Shown: positions 21,586 to 33,179, counted from the stretch's first letter. The stretch is 64,000 bases of DNA from Undaria pinnatifida (GCA_012845835.1 JABAKD010000023.1:18453027-18517026), one strand, 5' to 3'. Notes: generated from the sequence alone by a model not told the origin. Made by a program: numbers and translations.

Positions 21586-22640
21586 GGTTCGGCTTCCCGT
21601 CCGGGATGCGCTGGCGAACCGGTAGATGAGCACGGATTTCGGGTGTGCTTAACACTATGCCCGTCCTGTACACTGCTAATCTGTGTGCACTGTTGATGGA
21701 TATGTGCACGAATGTTTCTATCCAGTACTCGCACTCTTCCCTGTTCGAACCATACGAACGCTCCTACCCCCCAGTCACTGGGAATAACAGCCGGAAAGAA
21801 ACTCGTGGGAAAAAACCTCCGCTGGCGTGCCTGATTATCGGCGAGACAGAGTGTGGCATATGATATCATACAATAAGATGCTCATTTCATACGTGCGATT
21901 TTTGCTTCTTCCGTCGCCCATTCGTATGCATCAACCCTCCGACACAGTCGCCAACACTTGCTGCACTCGGGAACCAAGCAACAGAACCAATCCGCGCACC
22001 GACCAGCCAATCCGCATCGCATTCAAGGTCTACATGTCCCGCTCTCTTGTTTATGATGCCGCGCGTACCGGGAGGGAACAGGTTGGATGTCATAGGCTCG
22101 CCCAGAATGCTCGCGCTCCGCACCGCTGTCCCGTGACGAGTGCCGCCGCCGCCACCCCAGGCGAAACCGCAGCAGTAGGAGAAACCACAGCAGTAGGAGA
22201 AACCACAGCAGTAGACTAGCTTCTACTGTAGGCCAATCAATTGGTAAGGGGAGTGTCGTTCCGCTCATGTGCTTTGCTGTACTCGCAGGAATGCGCACGT
22301 GAGACGCGTGAGCCTCGAGAGTGATCACCGATTCCCCTTGCACCGGATCTTACACGTTCATCCGTCGGTTGGACCCCCAGTGTCGTGTAAGTATTTTAAT
22401 TCGTCGGTTGTGAACAAAACTGACTTTTCGAAGAAATATATTGCATAAACAAGACGTAAACAACATAAACAACATATAATAACGGCTTAAAAATGTAGGA
22501 TTATTAACATGTACGAATAATGCCGGACGCAATTCAGCATTGGAAGAAGTCTCCCGTTAAGATTCACGTTCTACATACAACTAAAATGGAGCAAATAAAG
22601 CCAAACCACGAATGAAAACGACAAACACAATACGAGTACT
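21586..22640. other. No gene; small GAAACC minisatellite
   Basis: At 22161-22215 an 18-bp unit (GCAGTAGGAGAAACCACA) is repeated about three times. Otherwise frames are short and unrecognised, and several on opposite strands cover the same bases. Confidence 0.5.
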
Positions 22641-22649
22641 ACAGTAAGC

Positions 22650-22920
22650 CGCTACAACACATTTTTTGTGAATCTGAGAACCGATTCTGAGATTGAGAAC
22701 ACGGAAAAACATTAATTTCGAAACTTGAACGTATTTTTTCATGTTTTCGCGTATCGCGAAGCAACCCAAGTGGTTGGGTTCCACGTTAAGAATATTTTTG
22801 TGTTGTAAACCCATTTCCTGGTACGCAGTACCAATCAGGATGGGCGCAGATTGTCGAAGTGCACGACAACACACAGCCAGCATCGCCTCGAACTATACGC
22901 GTACTGCTATGGAAAATGCA
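22650..22920 (+). repeat. Left part of a composite repeat (compact copy at 61.1 kb)
   Basis: Collinear with 61138-61397: CCGATTCTGAGATTGAGAAC, ATTTCGAAACTT, GGTTGGGTTCCAC, TTTTCTGGTAC or a variant, and AGATTGTCGAAG + GCAC + ACAACACA all recur in order. In the 61-kb copy the next family member (26055-26155 here) follows directly. Here the two are separated by about 3.1 kb of inserted DNA. Confidence 0.75.
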
Positions 22921-23239
22921 TACTATACTATAGTACAAGGTTCCCGTTCGGAATGTGTGTAACGTGAAATCCCGGGGGCGTCGCAAGGCGAAAAGGGAGT
23001 CACATATAACGCACGTAACATGCTATTCGTGAAACGAAGAACTAGACGTGTCACACACGCATATACTGTACACACAATGGGACGATCGAGTGAGCGAGCA
23101 GGCGGACGATGGACGATCGCACGGCTTATGAGTGACCGCACATCATCACGGCGTATACGCACCACAACAGGCACACACATACATACACACTGGACACATA
23201 AATACACACACGCACGCAGTTCAAACGTCCCTGATATAC

Positions 23240-25735
23240 TGTCCTCGTTCCTGGGGCAAGAGCAACCTAACCTTGTGGACGGTAATATGAGGACCGATTG
23301 GTATGCGTCTTGTGTTTTACGAGGCTCTTGTATATTTATGTCCAATATAGATCTCTTGCAGCAGCACCCCGATATTATATTTTTTCATGGAGACACCAGA
23401 CGCCCCATTCCCAGCCACCCTCTCTCGGCCGATGCCGGCCAAGTCGCGACGGAAATCGGCAGCCCCGACCCCTTGAAGTCGAGGAGGCCCGGCCCCCGTC
23501 GCCCGTTCACAACGCGCACACGGTTCCAGGCAGCCACCACGGCGCCCGAAGAAGCCAACCAAACGTCGCGTACCTGTTCACAGTTTCTTCCTGCGCTAAA
23601 ATTTGGCGTGCGTGGACCATTGGATAGCATTATTGTATTGTTCCTTATTTTCCGGGCCAACACGGCATGCCAAGCGAGAGAACAGGGCATATTTTGGCGC
23701 AAGATACACCCCTGCCTGCACCCTGCTCTCCGCCACGAGAGATATGTCGCTCGGCAGATGTGTACTGCTGCTGCGGTATATTGCTCCGGCTGCTGCTGCT
23801 GCTGTTGTGCTACGGCTACTGCTGCGGCTACTGCTGCTTCTACTGCTGCAATTGCTGAGAGGGTGTGATATACGCAGAGCAGGTGATTCGAGACTGCGCG
23901 ATGGTAGCGGGCCATTTTTTTACAAAACACATATAACAAAGAATTGTAAAAGTTTATCAGAACTTGTAAAACATTTTTGGGTGTTCCACCCTCCAGCACA
24001 CAGCTGTAGTAAATGTACATGTGCGCACGCACTCCAAATGGCCTTTTTTCATACCATCCTAGTTCCTGGGGCAAGAGCAACCTGTTCTTTGTAGACGGTA
24101 ATATAAGGACCGATTGGTAGGTGTCTTGCGTTTTAAGAGGTTCTTGTAATACCATCCTCGTTCCTGGGGCAAGTGCAACCTATCCTTTGTGGACGGTAAT
24201 ATAAGGACCGATTCGTAGGCGTCTTGCGTTTTTCAAGAGGTTCTTATATTTATATCCAATCTAGGTCTCTTGCAGCAGCACCCCGATTTTTTTTTTCGTT
24301 TTCATGGAGGCACCAGACGCCCCATCCGCAGCTACCCTTTCTAGGGCGATGCCGGCCAAGTCGCGACGGAAATCGGCAGCCCCGACCCCTTGAAGTCGAG
24401 GAGGCCCGGCCCCCGTCGCCCGTTCACAACGCGCACACGGTTCCAGGCAGCCACCACGGCGCCCGAAGAAGCCAACCAAACGTCGCGTACCTGTTCACAG
24501 TTTCTTCCTGCGCTAAAATTTGGCGTGCGTGGACCATTGGATAGGATTATTGTATTGTTCCTTATTTTCCGGGCCAACACGGCATGCCAAGCGAGAGAAC
24601 AGGGCATATTTTGGCGCAAGATACACCCCTGCCTGCACCCTGCTCTCCGCCACGAGAGATATGTCGCTCGGCAGATGTGTACTGCTGCTGCGGTATATTG
24701 CTCCGGCTGCTGCTGCTGCTGTTGTGCTACGGCTACTGCTGCGGCTACTGCTGCTTCTACTGCTGCAATTGCTGAGAGGGTGTGATATACGCAGAGCAGG
24801 TGATTCGAGACTGCGCGATGGTAGCGGGCCATTTTTTTACAAAACACATATAACAAAGAATTGTAAAAGTTTATCAGAACTTGTAAAACATTTTTGGGTG
24901 TTCCACCCTCCAGCACACAGCTGTAGTAAATGTACATGTGCGCACGCACTCCAAATGGCCTTTTTTCATACCATCCTAGTTCCTGGGGCAAGAGCAACCT
25001 GTTCTTTGTAGACGGTAATATAAGGACCGATTGGTAGGTGTCTTGCGTTTTAAGAGGTTCTTGTAATACCATCCTCGTTCCTGGGGCAAGTGCAACCTAT
25101 CCTTTGTGGACGGTAATATAAGGACCGATTCGTAGGCGTCTTGCGTTTTTCAAGAGGTTCTTATATTTATATCCAATCTAGGTCTCTTGCAGCAGCACCC
25201 CGATTTTTTTTTTCGTTTTCATGGAGGCACCAGACGCCCCATCCGCAGCTACCCTTTCTAGGGCGATGCCGGCCAAGTCGCGACGGAAATCGGCAGCCCC
25301 GACCCTTGGAAGTTGAGAAGACCCGCCCTCCGTCGCGTGTTCACCAGGCGCACACGGTTTCAGGCAGCTATCACGGTACCCGAGAAAGCCAACCAAACGT
25401 CGCGTATCCGTTCACAGTTTCTTTCTGGGCGAAACTATAGGGTACGTTGATCATTGGATATGATCATTGTATTGTTCCTTATATTCACGGTCGACACGGC
25501 ATACCAAGCGAGAGAACAGGGCCCATTTTGGCGCATGATACATCCTTGTCTGCACCCTACTTGCCGCCGCGAGAGATATGGCGCTCGGCAGATGTGTACT
25601 GCTGCTGCTGCGTTTTGCTCCAGCTGCTGCTGTTGTGCTGCGGCTACTGCTGCTTCTACTGCTAAAACTGCTTAGAGAGTCCGATAAAAATAGAGCAGGC
25701 GATTCGAGACTGGGCGGGTAGCGTGCCATTTTTGT
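23240..25735. repeat. 917-bp tandem triplication with chimeric middle copy
   Basis: TGCAGCAGCACCCCGAT lies at about 23357, 24274 and 25191, i.e. 917 bp apart. The left part of unit 2 is identical to unit 3 and differs from unit 1. The right part of unit 2 matches unit 1 with one change that I can find (GATAGCATT/GATAGGATT) and differs strongly from unit 3. Each unit carries a CTG-rich tract and ends in a ~97-bp sub-repeat (ACCATCCTAGTTCCTGGGGC...). Long frames that run through it on both strands (up to 282 residues) are poly-Gln/Ala/Leu artefacts of the CTG tract. Confidence 0.9.
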
Positions 25736-26041
25736 ACAAACAAAACAAAGAATAACAAGAAATTGTAAAAATTTACCAAAAAATGTAAAAAAAAAATGGC
25801 GTGTTCCAAGTGACCTGTTCGTGTCAGGGAGGCGGAACGCAATCCCTTGCCAAATAGTGCCAGCTCAGCGACGTTTAATGCGCCGAGCACCATCACGGAG
25901 CTCGGCCGAGATCGAGACATGCTTCATAATATACCCGTGGCAGGCTAGCTTGCCCCGCGGCCAAAGGTGCGCAAAGAAAACCTCGGTCCCCGGAGAGCAG
26001 GGAGCCAAAAGAAAACGAAGATAATATTTTTCATGTACATG
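25575..26041 (+). repeat. Dispersed repeat with inverted partner at 57.4-57.9 kb
   Basis: From the CTG-rich tract through GGCGGAACGCAATCCCTTGC, GACGTTTAATGCGCCGAGC, GAGCTCGGCCGAGATC and GACATGCTTCATAATATACC, to a Lys/Arg-coding end and CATGTACATG. The reverse complement is at 57432-57905. Both copies keep a short frame reading MRRAPSRSSAEI that ends in a basic cluster (KRKRR here, KKKRR in the partner), although indels change the middle. Confidence 0.75.
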
Positions 26042-26054
26042 TATAGTACTTTCG

Positions 26055-26155
26055 TCTTATACCCGTAGCACCACCACATTAGTAGTTACTGCTTTTCACG
26101 GGAGAATATTACGGGGATGACGTCGTCGCTCTCTCCCAAGACACAGGGCATCGAA
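26055..26155 (+). repeat. Right part of the composite repeat
   Basis: GTAGCACCACCACATTA through GCTTTTCACGGGAGA, ATGACGTCGTCGCTCTCTCC and CAAGACACAG is collinear with 61418-61500. GACGTC is a palindrome present in both copies. Confidence 0.7.
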
Positions 26156-26586
26156 GTATATATTAGGATACCTTGCAGCTGCAGCTACGACGTACACACT
26201 CAGGAGTCTGCTACTTGTGCTACTAAGACTTACTTTCTCAAACGACACGGTGAACCTTGTGTCACAAAGTGATGTGATCATCTACCGTACCCGGTATGTA
26301 GATGCCTGTTATTATTAATAGAAAAATGCGCTTTCGCTCTTTTTGGACTCAGGATCGAGTTATTCTGAGCCGTGCGATATCGATGTGCGGCGCGCATTGC
26401 TGCTGCCATTACTTCCGCTACTAGGATTATAATTTCTGCGTCGCTGCTGCCATGATGCTGTACTGCTACTGCTTCGCAGTTAGTTCCAGTACTGCCCACT
26501 TGTGCTTGCTGTTAGACCAATTCTGTCCTATACCGCCGGTACGATATGTATCGTCATTTATTAATAAAAAAAACTGGAAAGCGCGT
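26156..26586. other. Unassigned spacer absent from the 61-kb copy
   Basis: At 61.5 kb the flanking families are adjacent, so these ~430 bp are either a second insertion here or a deletion there. No gene is seen. Confidence 0.4.
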
Positions 26587-26985
26587 TGGTGCTGTTGTTC
26601 TGACGTTTACTCTTATAATCAAGTCCATGATGACAGGATAAGGTCCCGTAACTCTGTCGGCAACTTACTATATTGCAACTGGCAACGCAAGCGGGGGGGG
26701 GGGGGGGTTAATATTGTTTAGGGGTGACCCATCTCGAACATGCCGCGCCGTCGGAGCCCGATGATGATTTCATCAGCTGGAGACAGGAAGATTAGACATG
26801 CTCTTAAAGAGACAATATTATTTGTTTCTGGAAGATTTACCGAAAACCGCCGAGAAGATTTTAAAAAAGCTGCAAGGGCTGTGCAAGCAGCAAAGCGCTC
26901 CGTTTTAGAGTTCCCTATTACACTTCGACTGTAAAAAAGGGGGGTCCGCAGATGTCAATGAAAAGAGTGGGTTCTCAAGGCAGTC
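26587..26985 (+). repeat. Two dispersed repeats back to back, with G14 run
   Basis: 26587-26665 belongs to the family of 12858-12975. A G-run at about 26694-26707 follows, then 26725-26985 pairs with 13145-13440 (GGAGACAGGAAGATTAGAC, GCCGAGAAGATT, GGTCCGCAGAT). The same two families occur in the same order at 12.86-13.44 kb, so the pair is one longer collinear duplicate. Confidence 0.65.
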
Positions 26986-27004
26986 AGCATAATATTAATA
27001 TAAT

Positions 27005-27470
27005 TTACAGCCACTCCCATGTTATTAACAACGGTTGACCTTTGTCACACAACGGTTACAATGTTGAGAGTACAGGCAGAGGAGTACACCCACACCCGAG
27101 CATTAACTGTATTCCTTGCTCTCACTCGAGCACGAACACGAACACGAGAGGACTGGATAATAATTAGATGCACGAACGATGAAAATTTCACTGGTCAACT
27201 CAGTAACTGTGCTCGTGCTCGAGTGAACGAGTGCTCGACTGACCGTGAGTGCTCCATTGTTCGTCGTGTTCGAGTGCTCGTACTCAAGTGCTCGTCGTGA
27301 TCGACTGCTCTCGAGCACGAGCACGAGAGCACTGGAGCACGAGCTCATCGAAAGATGAAGCTTGCAGAAGTTAGCTCTGTACATGATGATAGTACGCAGT
27401 ACAGAGTCACTCCCATGTTGAACAACGGTTCATGTTTGTCACACAAGTGTTGAGAGTACCGGTACAGCAG
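27005..27470. repeat. GCTCG-rich palindromic cluster 3 flanked by ~60-bp direct repeats
   Basis: The outer blocks are 27013-27075 and 27408-27465. Each contains CACTCCCATGTT, CAACGGTT, TTTGTCACACAA and GTTGAGAGTAC. Between them are CACTCGAGCACGAACACGAA and its complementary register (GTGCTCGTGCTCGAGTG), then CGAGCACGAGCACGAGAGCA. The inner block folds back on itself, while the flanks are direct. Confidence 0.7.
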
Positions 27471-28400
27471 CAAATATGTCGGGGGACAGCACTTTCATCC
27501 CTTGACCGACAACGTCAAGGCAATGTCTTGACAGACGGTCTTGACAGCCAAAAACGGAGGACACGATAAAAATCCCCGCTTTTTGAAAATTCTGTATTAT
27601 GCAAGGAACAACACAATGAATGCGATGTTTATTGTTTAGCAAACAAGAACAAACTGCAGTTAGATCTGCAGCTACTAGCAGTAATATAAATGTCGCAAAG
27701 GAGCTATATAGGTGCAGCTACCGCACAGGCGCAGGGAGCAAGGAGTAGGGCAGTACATAGCAGCGTACGCTTGCAGACATGGATAAGAGACAAGAGACGG
27801 CCATGAAAGGGTAAGTTTCGTATGTTTTCCTCAGATATCTGATTCTCCATGATATTAAAAAAAAACATCTCACGCGCGAACTAGCATCAACATTTCCACG
27901 TTGCTCTTGGCGTTGGTACGTTCGAAATAAGTGCGTAGGGCTGCTACACGTACGTCGCATGTACCAGGTTCATAGTTGGTTGGTATACATATGTTTTTTG
28001 CGTGCTGCATGTTGCATTATTGCTTTCGCTGTGTCTCCATCCGTTATCCTGGCGCCTGCCGGTGACCGCATCACATTTTCCCCAACTCCAGAAAGGCATT
28101 CATGGTGGTCTGTTGCTGGTGCCAACCACTGACTGCTGGCCGCCGGCTGTCTATTTTTGGTGCGGTCTGATGCCGCGGCCGCTGCGGCTGCTGTGCTGCT
28201 CGGCATGGCAGCACGAGGCACCCAAACACAAATAAAATAACATAAATATGGGGTTTCCATCCCGGTAATGAGACGCTTTTCTGTCGGGGATAGGGGTCAT
28301 ATGTCTAGAAATGGAGTTTTTTTCTTGACAGGCAGACAGTCAGCTTGACATTGATATTTCTCCTGACATCTTTGTACAACAGTACATTCACACCCAAGCA
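27471..28400. other. No gene seen
   Basis: Frames of 60-96 residues on both strands with no recognised domain. A GC-rich CGGCCGCTGCGGCTGCTG tract lies near 28175-28200. Confidence 0.4.
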
Positions 28401-28605
28401 TTAAACGTACTCCGTGCTCTCACTCCATCGCGAACTCGAGTTCGACAGCGCTGGATCACGAGTACATGCACGAACGATGAAAGTTTCAATAGCCAGCGTC
28501 AGCAGCTCAGTAATCCTGCTCGTGCTCGAGTGAACGAGTGCTCGAGTGCTGGTAAGTGCTCGAGTACTCGTGCTCGTGCTGTGGAGAAGGGTGTTGCTGC
28601 TTCTT
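28401..28605. repeat. GCTCG-rich palindromic cluster 4
   Basis: Smaller relative of clusters 1-3. CACGAACGATGAAAGTTTCA at about 28470 matches 27172-27190 (CACGAACGATGAAAATTTCA), and CAGTAA + CTGCTCGTGCTCGAGTGAAC follows in both. Clusters 3 and 4 are therefore copies of one element and not independent low-complexity growth. Confidence 0.65.
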
Positions 28606-28659
28606 CGTGCTGTTGTACGTTCGTTCGTGCTCGCTTTTTTTGTCGTGGTCTACGCCCTC

Positions 28660-29968
28660 TTGCTTCATGATATATTTTTTTAACAAAGGTTCCGCATGCG
28701 AGGCGGCTACAATTGTTGAGTTTTGTTTTGCCTTTTGTTTTTTGTGATTGCTATTATTTTATTAGTACGGCTGTGAAATAATCGCTGCTGCTATTTTCCG
28801 TTCAAATCACAAAATCGTATGCGTGCTGTTGGTTGTTTTTACAAGGGCTCTGCATGGGGCGCGGCTACATTTTTTGCAATTTTGCATTTTTTTTTTTCCG
28901 TGATTGCTCTATTAATAGTACTGCCGTGGAGTCACTGATGCTGCTATTTCCGTCCAGATCACAACATCGCAGCTAAAACGTGTACTGCTGTTTTTTGCAA
29001 GGGCTCCGCATAGCTCCCCGTGGGTGGCGGGGACAAAATCGCACCTAAAACGTGTACTGCTGTTTTTTGCAAGGGCTCCGCATAGCTCCCCATGGGTGGC
29101 CGGTATTTTTCGCGTTTTTAAATTTTCGTTTTTATTCAAATAATTTCTGTTGTTTTGTCACCAAAATCCTTTTGTACAATTCTTGTGATGCATCAGGTTT
29201 TTACAACGTGGGCACCGGCGGTACGTGTTTAGTAGTATTTTCGTTTGGTTTTCGATTGTATCTATTTCGTTTTCAAGGTAGCCTTCTAACACGGCACTTC
29301 CACCCTTCTGCGCCGTGACATGCGTACGTACTAGGCACGTACACGTGTGCGTGCATACGCGCAACAACTGTTGAATCAATGTACTACATACGTAACCGTA
29401 TCGTGCGATGATAATTCCAGCGCACAGCAGTAGTAGAAGTTTAGGGCTGGACAATACTAAAAACATGCACTGCTGTTGCCGTTGCTGTACCGCTAGGACA
29501 CGAGGCGACACGTGGAGTTAGGTTACGTACCTACAGCAGCTACTACTGCTGTTACACCAGTACTACGTCTGTATATACCTTCCACTGCTGGTTTACGATT
29601 ATAACTTTTACCGGTACCTGACATGCGCGCGGGAGATTGTGGTGGAAATGGAGTATAGAAGGAGGGTCGAGCCCATCCAGAGACCTGGTCTCGCGCCTCG
29701 CGGAATCGCACGATCGGTTGGTCGCCGACTCCCGCTTGCTCGGCCGCTCCACCTTGGTCTGTGAGCTTTGATAGATACCATCCGACACCCTGAGACCTCG
29801 ACCGTCCCTGTGTACGACTTCACGTTTCAAAACATGCCTCCCTAGGAGGTCCCCCCACTCCCCGTGCTTATCCCCGCGTTACCACCACAACAAACCACTG
29901 GCATCATACGGCATGCCAGCTTGCGTCACCCTGCGGGGATCACCCCACTCCCCGAAGGGGAGCCTTGT
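28660..29968 (-). repeat. Long dispersed repeat, copy 2, with internal tandem duplication
   Basis: Partner of 7080-8005, longer because of internal repeats. GTGATTGCT + TTATTTTATTAGTA units recur at about 28745 and 28905. A ~63-bp unit (AAACGTGTACTGCTGTTTTT then GCAAGGGCTCCGCATAGCTC) is duplicated at 28977-29100. The end is CACTCCCCGAAGGGGAGCC followed by TTGT, a hairpin that also terminates the 8-kb copy. Confidence 0.7.
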
Positions 29969-30600
29969 GTCATTAGTTGTTATTTCTTTGGTTTGGTTTC
30001 GAAGTGATCGATTTTGCCGATTGCTTCTCACGGGGAATGCCGCCGAATCCAGTCCAATTCGATACGAGTCAACGAGGGAAGAAATCCTGGAGTATTTTCG
30101 CAATAAAAATGTAGCCGCGTACCGTAGTGGGGAGGGGGAAGAAGAGCCTGCTTAGTGATCTCGGATCTGAGTTACGTTCTGGGAGAGCGAAGAAAGGGAA
30201 AATATTATAGAAGGGAGGAGTGAAAAAAAAGACGGTTTTAGTTGATATATAGTCCATAACTCAAAGGAGCGAACCAACTTTCACAATCTTGCACTAATGA
30301 AGCAACTCTGACCAGGGTAGACAAGGTAAATAAAACAGCAATTTTTCGGAATTTCTCGCGCTTTTTGAACTTGACGAAAAAAAATATATTAATTCAAACC
30401 ACCTCATCCATGCGATCATGGCGATCCAGTATCAGCAGCTAACTCCATTCTACGCGCGAGGAATCATCATATGGAAGTTTTGCACAAGCTCAGTGTTTAA
30501 TCAAGACGTTTTCCCGGTGACAATTGATTTGGTTTGATTTTTCCTGATCGATCCGAAAAATTGGAACATGATTTTGCGGTAGCCCTTCATTGACACCCCT
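29969..30600. repeat. Three-copy family member and unassigned DNA
   Basis: 30048-30210 is the most diverged member of the family at 11393 and 12295 (CCAATTCGATACGAGTCAAC, GAAGAGCCTGCTTAGTGA, GATCTGAGTTACGT). The remainder to 30600 is AT-rich with nothing recognised. Confidence 0.5.
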
Positions 30601-32000
30601 AACAGTGTGGTTGGGCCGTCAAGATGCGTCGGTGCGGTTTGTTGATGGCACCCCGAATGGACGGTGGGTCCAGGAAGCTAGGCGTGGCCGATCGCGTATG
30701 ATCCATGACGCGCTACGCTTGGCCCTTCTTCCTTCACTCCTCGAAGGGAGAGCCTATAGACATCCACTTACATATACTTAGGAGCGTATGCTATTAATAA
30801 GCAATCACTGATGTTGTCCCTTACTGTTTGTGCATATATACCAAGCGCATTGTTAGCGTGTCAGTGTTCCTTTTTCCCGAGTTATTCCTAGGGTTCGTTG
30901 CCGCAGTTGTGAGGGGGGTGGTAGGGAGCCAAACGCGGCCGACATGCTCCCGGCAACTTGACCACATTGTGTATTCTGACCCCGACCAGTGCTCTGTTGC
31001 GGGTACAGTGTTGCTTCGTGGAACGCCTGCTATTGCCTTACTTATTTCCGAGGTTGACGGGGTAGAAGCGGGCCGGGTCTGATGGGTACACCGGTCGGCG
31101 GCATGTACACCATTAAATGGTGAACCAGTAGGCCAAAAACGGCGAACGGTTCCCTGAATAGGTAGGCACCGGTGGAGGTTGTGGCCTGATCATGGTGCAG
31201 CGGTGCCGTCGCCGATGAGCATTGCCGATACAAGGTATTATCTATATGGCATTTGCCCTGTTCTGGCGAATGCTCAGGAAACCCACGGTTTACCGTTTGT
31301 CGTCTATGGCGTATGCAATCATCAACCGAGCCGTATCTTTAGTCGACAGGGCTTCTTGGCGCTGGGCGTATTCTGATGCCTGGCATAGTTTTTCGCGAGC
31401 CCTTGCTTCATAATTTCCTTCATGTGAACCTGCAAACGCGTATTACTTTCACAACGAACCATACCATGTGCTAAGGGGCCACTCGCACGGGCAATTTTTT
31501 GTCTTGGTTATTCAAGTGTTATTGTTCCGCTCCAGACTGATTGGAGGCTGTTCTGTGACCGCGAATTTGATCATGGCGGCGATGAGTTAATGCGAGAACA
31601 GCAACAGGATGATTTACACAGGGAAAACAAGAAGTGAAAGAGCCTGGAAGAAAAGAAAGAGCAAATAATGTAACTACGGCAGGAGTGAAACACAAGGCAC
31701 ACTGTAGGCAAGTGCTTAAGAAAACCAAATGGCCAAAAACGATTGAAAGCTGAACGTAGACACACTCAGATGTACCCGGGTCATTGCCCTTTTGATTTGG
31801 GTACGATTTGTTTTTTTGCCAGTTGCGTGAGAGACTGGGTCAAACGTTTTGACTCGATTCCAGTCTGCACCTAGTTCTGACTCCAAATGAACGAGTATAC
31901 CCGTGTTTGGTGCTTTCCCATTGGAATAGCATCGCTATGAAGTATTGTATATCCGGCGCGGCTCCTTGACAGAAAAACATACCCACCTTCCCATGTAGTC
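30601..32000. other. Apparently single-copy DNA without a recognised gene
   Basis: Unlike most of the window, I found no partner elsewhere for this stretch. Frames 30590-30781, 30828-31082 and 31179-31413 are 60-85 residues, lack familiar motifs and partly overlap. Exons of a host gene could hide here; the sequence alone does not show them. Confidence 0.35.
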
Positions 32001-32219
32001 GTGGTCCTCTTTGCACGGTCAATGTACATTGAAACTCAACGAACCATTTTGCAGGTCGAGCGGATACGGGAGCTGGCGATGGAGAAGTTGACCGGGAAAA
32101 TTTCAGAGGACGAGTTTTGGGCGAAGAAAAGGCAGCTACTGGAAATGGAGTACCTCAGAAGAGAGGCGGACTTGGAGACTAATCGGAGAGCTCAGGTGCC
32201 GCTAGCGTATCCTTGGTAA
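32001..32219 (+). CDS. Hypothetical small charged protein or exon
   Basis: 72 residues, of which about 20-60 form a highly charged amphipathic stretch (EKLTGKISEDEFWAKKRQLL, then EMEYLRREADLETN) that looks like a genuine helical or coiled-coil segment and not random translation. I do not recognise the family. It may be an internal exon or the C-terminus of a transposon structural protein. There is no promoter or neighbouring exon to support a full gene. Confidence 0.35.
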   Translation: MVLFARSMYIETQRTILQVERIRELAMEKLTGKISEDEFWAKKRQLLEMEYLRREADLETNRRAQVPLAYPW

Positions 32220-33179
32220 TGTCGGGGAATTCTGCCTGGTCAGTCATATTTTCTTGTGCTCGATTGTTTTGTAAACCATCTCTGCCTAACTGGTCCAACT
32301 CACAAGAGGTCACTGGCAGTAAATCCATCGGATTGTCCGGCCAATCGAAGCGTTTCGGTCAGCCGGACGGCTTACTAACTCGGTACAACTCCGCTCTGCT
32401 ACAATCAGTTTTGCTAGGCTAAAACAGCCGTTTGTTTCCCCCCCGACATACTATCGGCAGGGTTATAATATAACCATAATATAAACTGCTTAGTAGACTA
32501 ACGCACGTTGTATGAAATATTGCATTGTCGACTACAGCAGTGTTTACGGCCTAATCAAGTAGCACCAGCTATGCACAAGGCGGTCACAAACGTAAGGGCA
32601 GATCGTACCGGTGCCTGCAATCGTTTGGATGTTGCGACCTTGGAGCTTCTTTCAAAGCCATCAATCGTTTACTTCAAAACTTACCGCTCACTGATGGGGA
32701 ACCCGATAATATCGAGAGAATACCTGCGGTGTACTTTTTTAGTTTTCTGCTGAACCTTTAGCACGGGGTTCCCACTGAAACAGTTCACGTCAACGCTTCG
32801 CCCCCCCCCCCCCCCTCCCGCCACTCTGCTGTTGCTACTATGCTGCTGGGTTTGTCGTTTGTCGACGACGCTGAACTAAACAACCAGGATACTTTTTTTT
32901 CTACTCGGATTTGTTTTGGTGATTGCCAGAATGGTGGTCGAGTTATATCATATTGTGCGGGGTGGGAACTTTAACTCTTCACAAGAGGAATTATATTACG
33001 TAGTGTGTACCAGTATATGGTAAGGCAGGTAAGTAAGTACAGAGGTATGCCCACTGCTGTCTATGGACGTGGCCGCAATAGAAAAAACGAAACATTAATC
33101 CGAAACCGTCCTTCATATGCAAGTAAGTACGCTCGAGGTGCAGAAGTCTGCCCCACAAGTAGTTCTTAGTAGAATGCAA
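32220..33179. other. No gene; C-run near 32800
   Basis: A run of about 15 C lies at 32801-32815, and a TGCTGTTGCTACTATGCTGC tract follows. Nothing else is recognisable. Confidence 0.4.

Larger units (their letters stand above)
22929..26049. mobile_element. Putative ~3.1-kb insertion bounded by TATAGTAC
   Basis: TATAGTAC occurs at 22929-22936 and again at 26042-26049, exactly where the composite repeat is interrupted relative to its compact copy at 61.1-61.6 kb. The inserted DNA begins AAGGTTCCCGTTCGG, an end motif shared with five other loci, and ends ...CATGTACATG. An 8-bp duplication would fit hAT-type or similar integration, but I see no inverted termini and no transposase frame, so the class is unknown. 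It contains the 917-bp tandem triplication. Confidence 0.5.

Noticed and set aside
23020-25072. Long open frames of up to 282 residues on both strands
   Set aside because: They run through CTG/CAG triplet tracts and tandem duplicates, overlap each other on opposite strands, and show poly-Gln, poly-Ala or poly-Leu with no domain.
7980-29968. Canonical Helitron 3' ends
   Set aside because: The hairpin is followed by CCTTGT and not the CTRR tetranucleotide, no 5' TC end was found, and no Rep/helicase frame is present.
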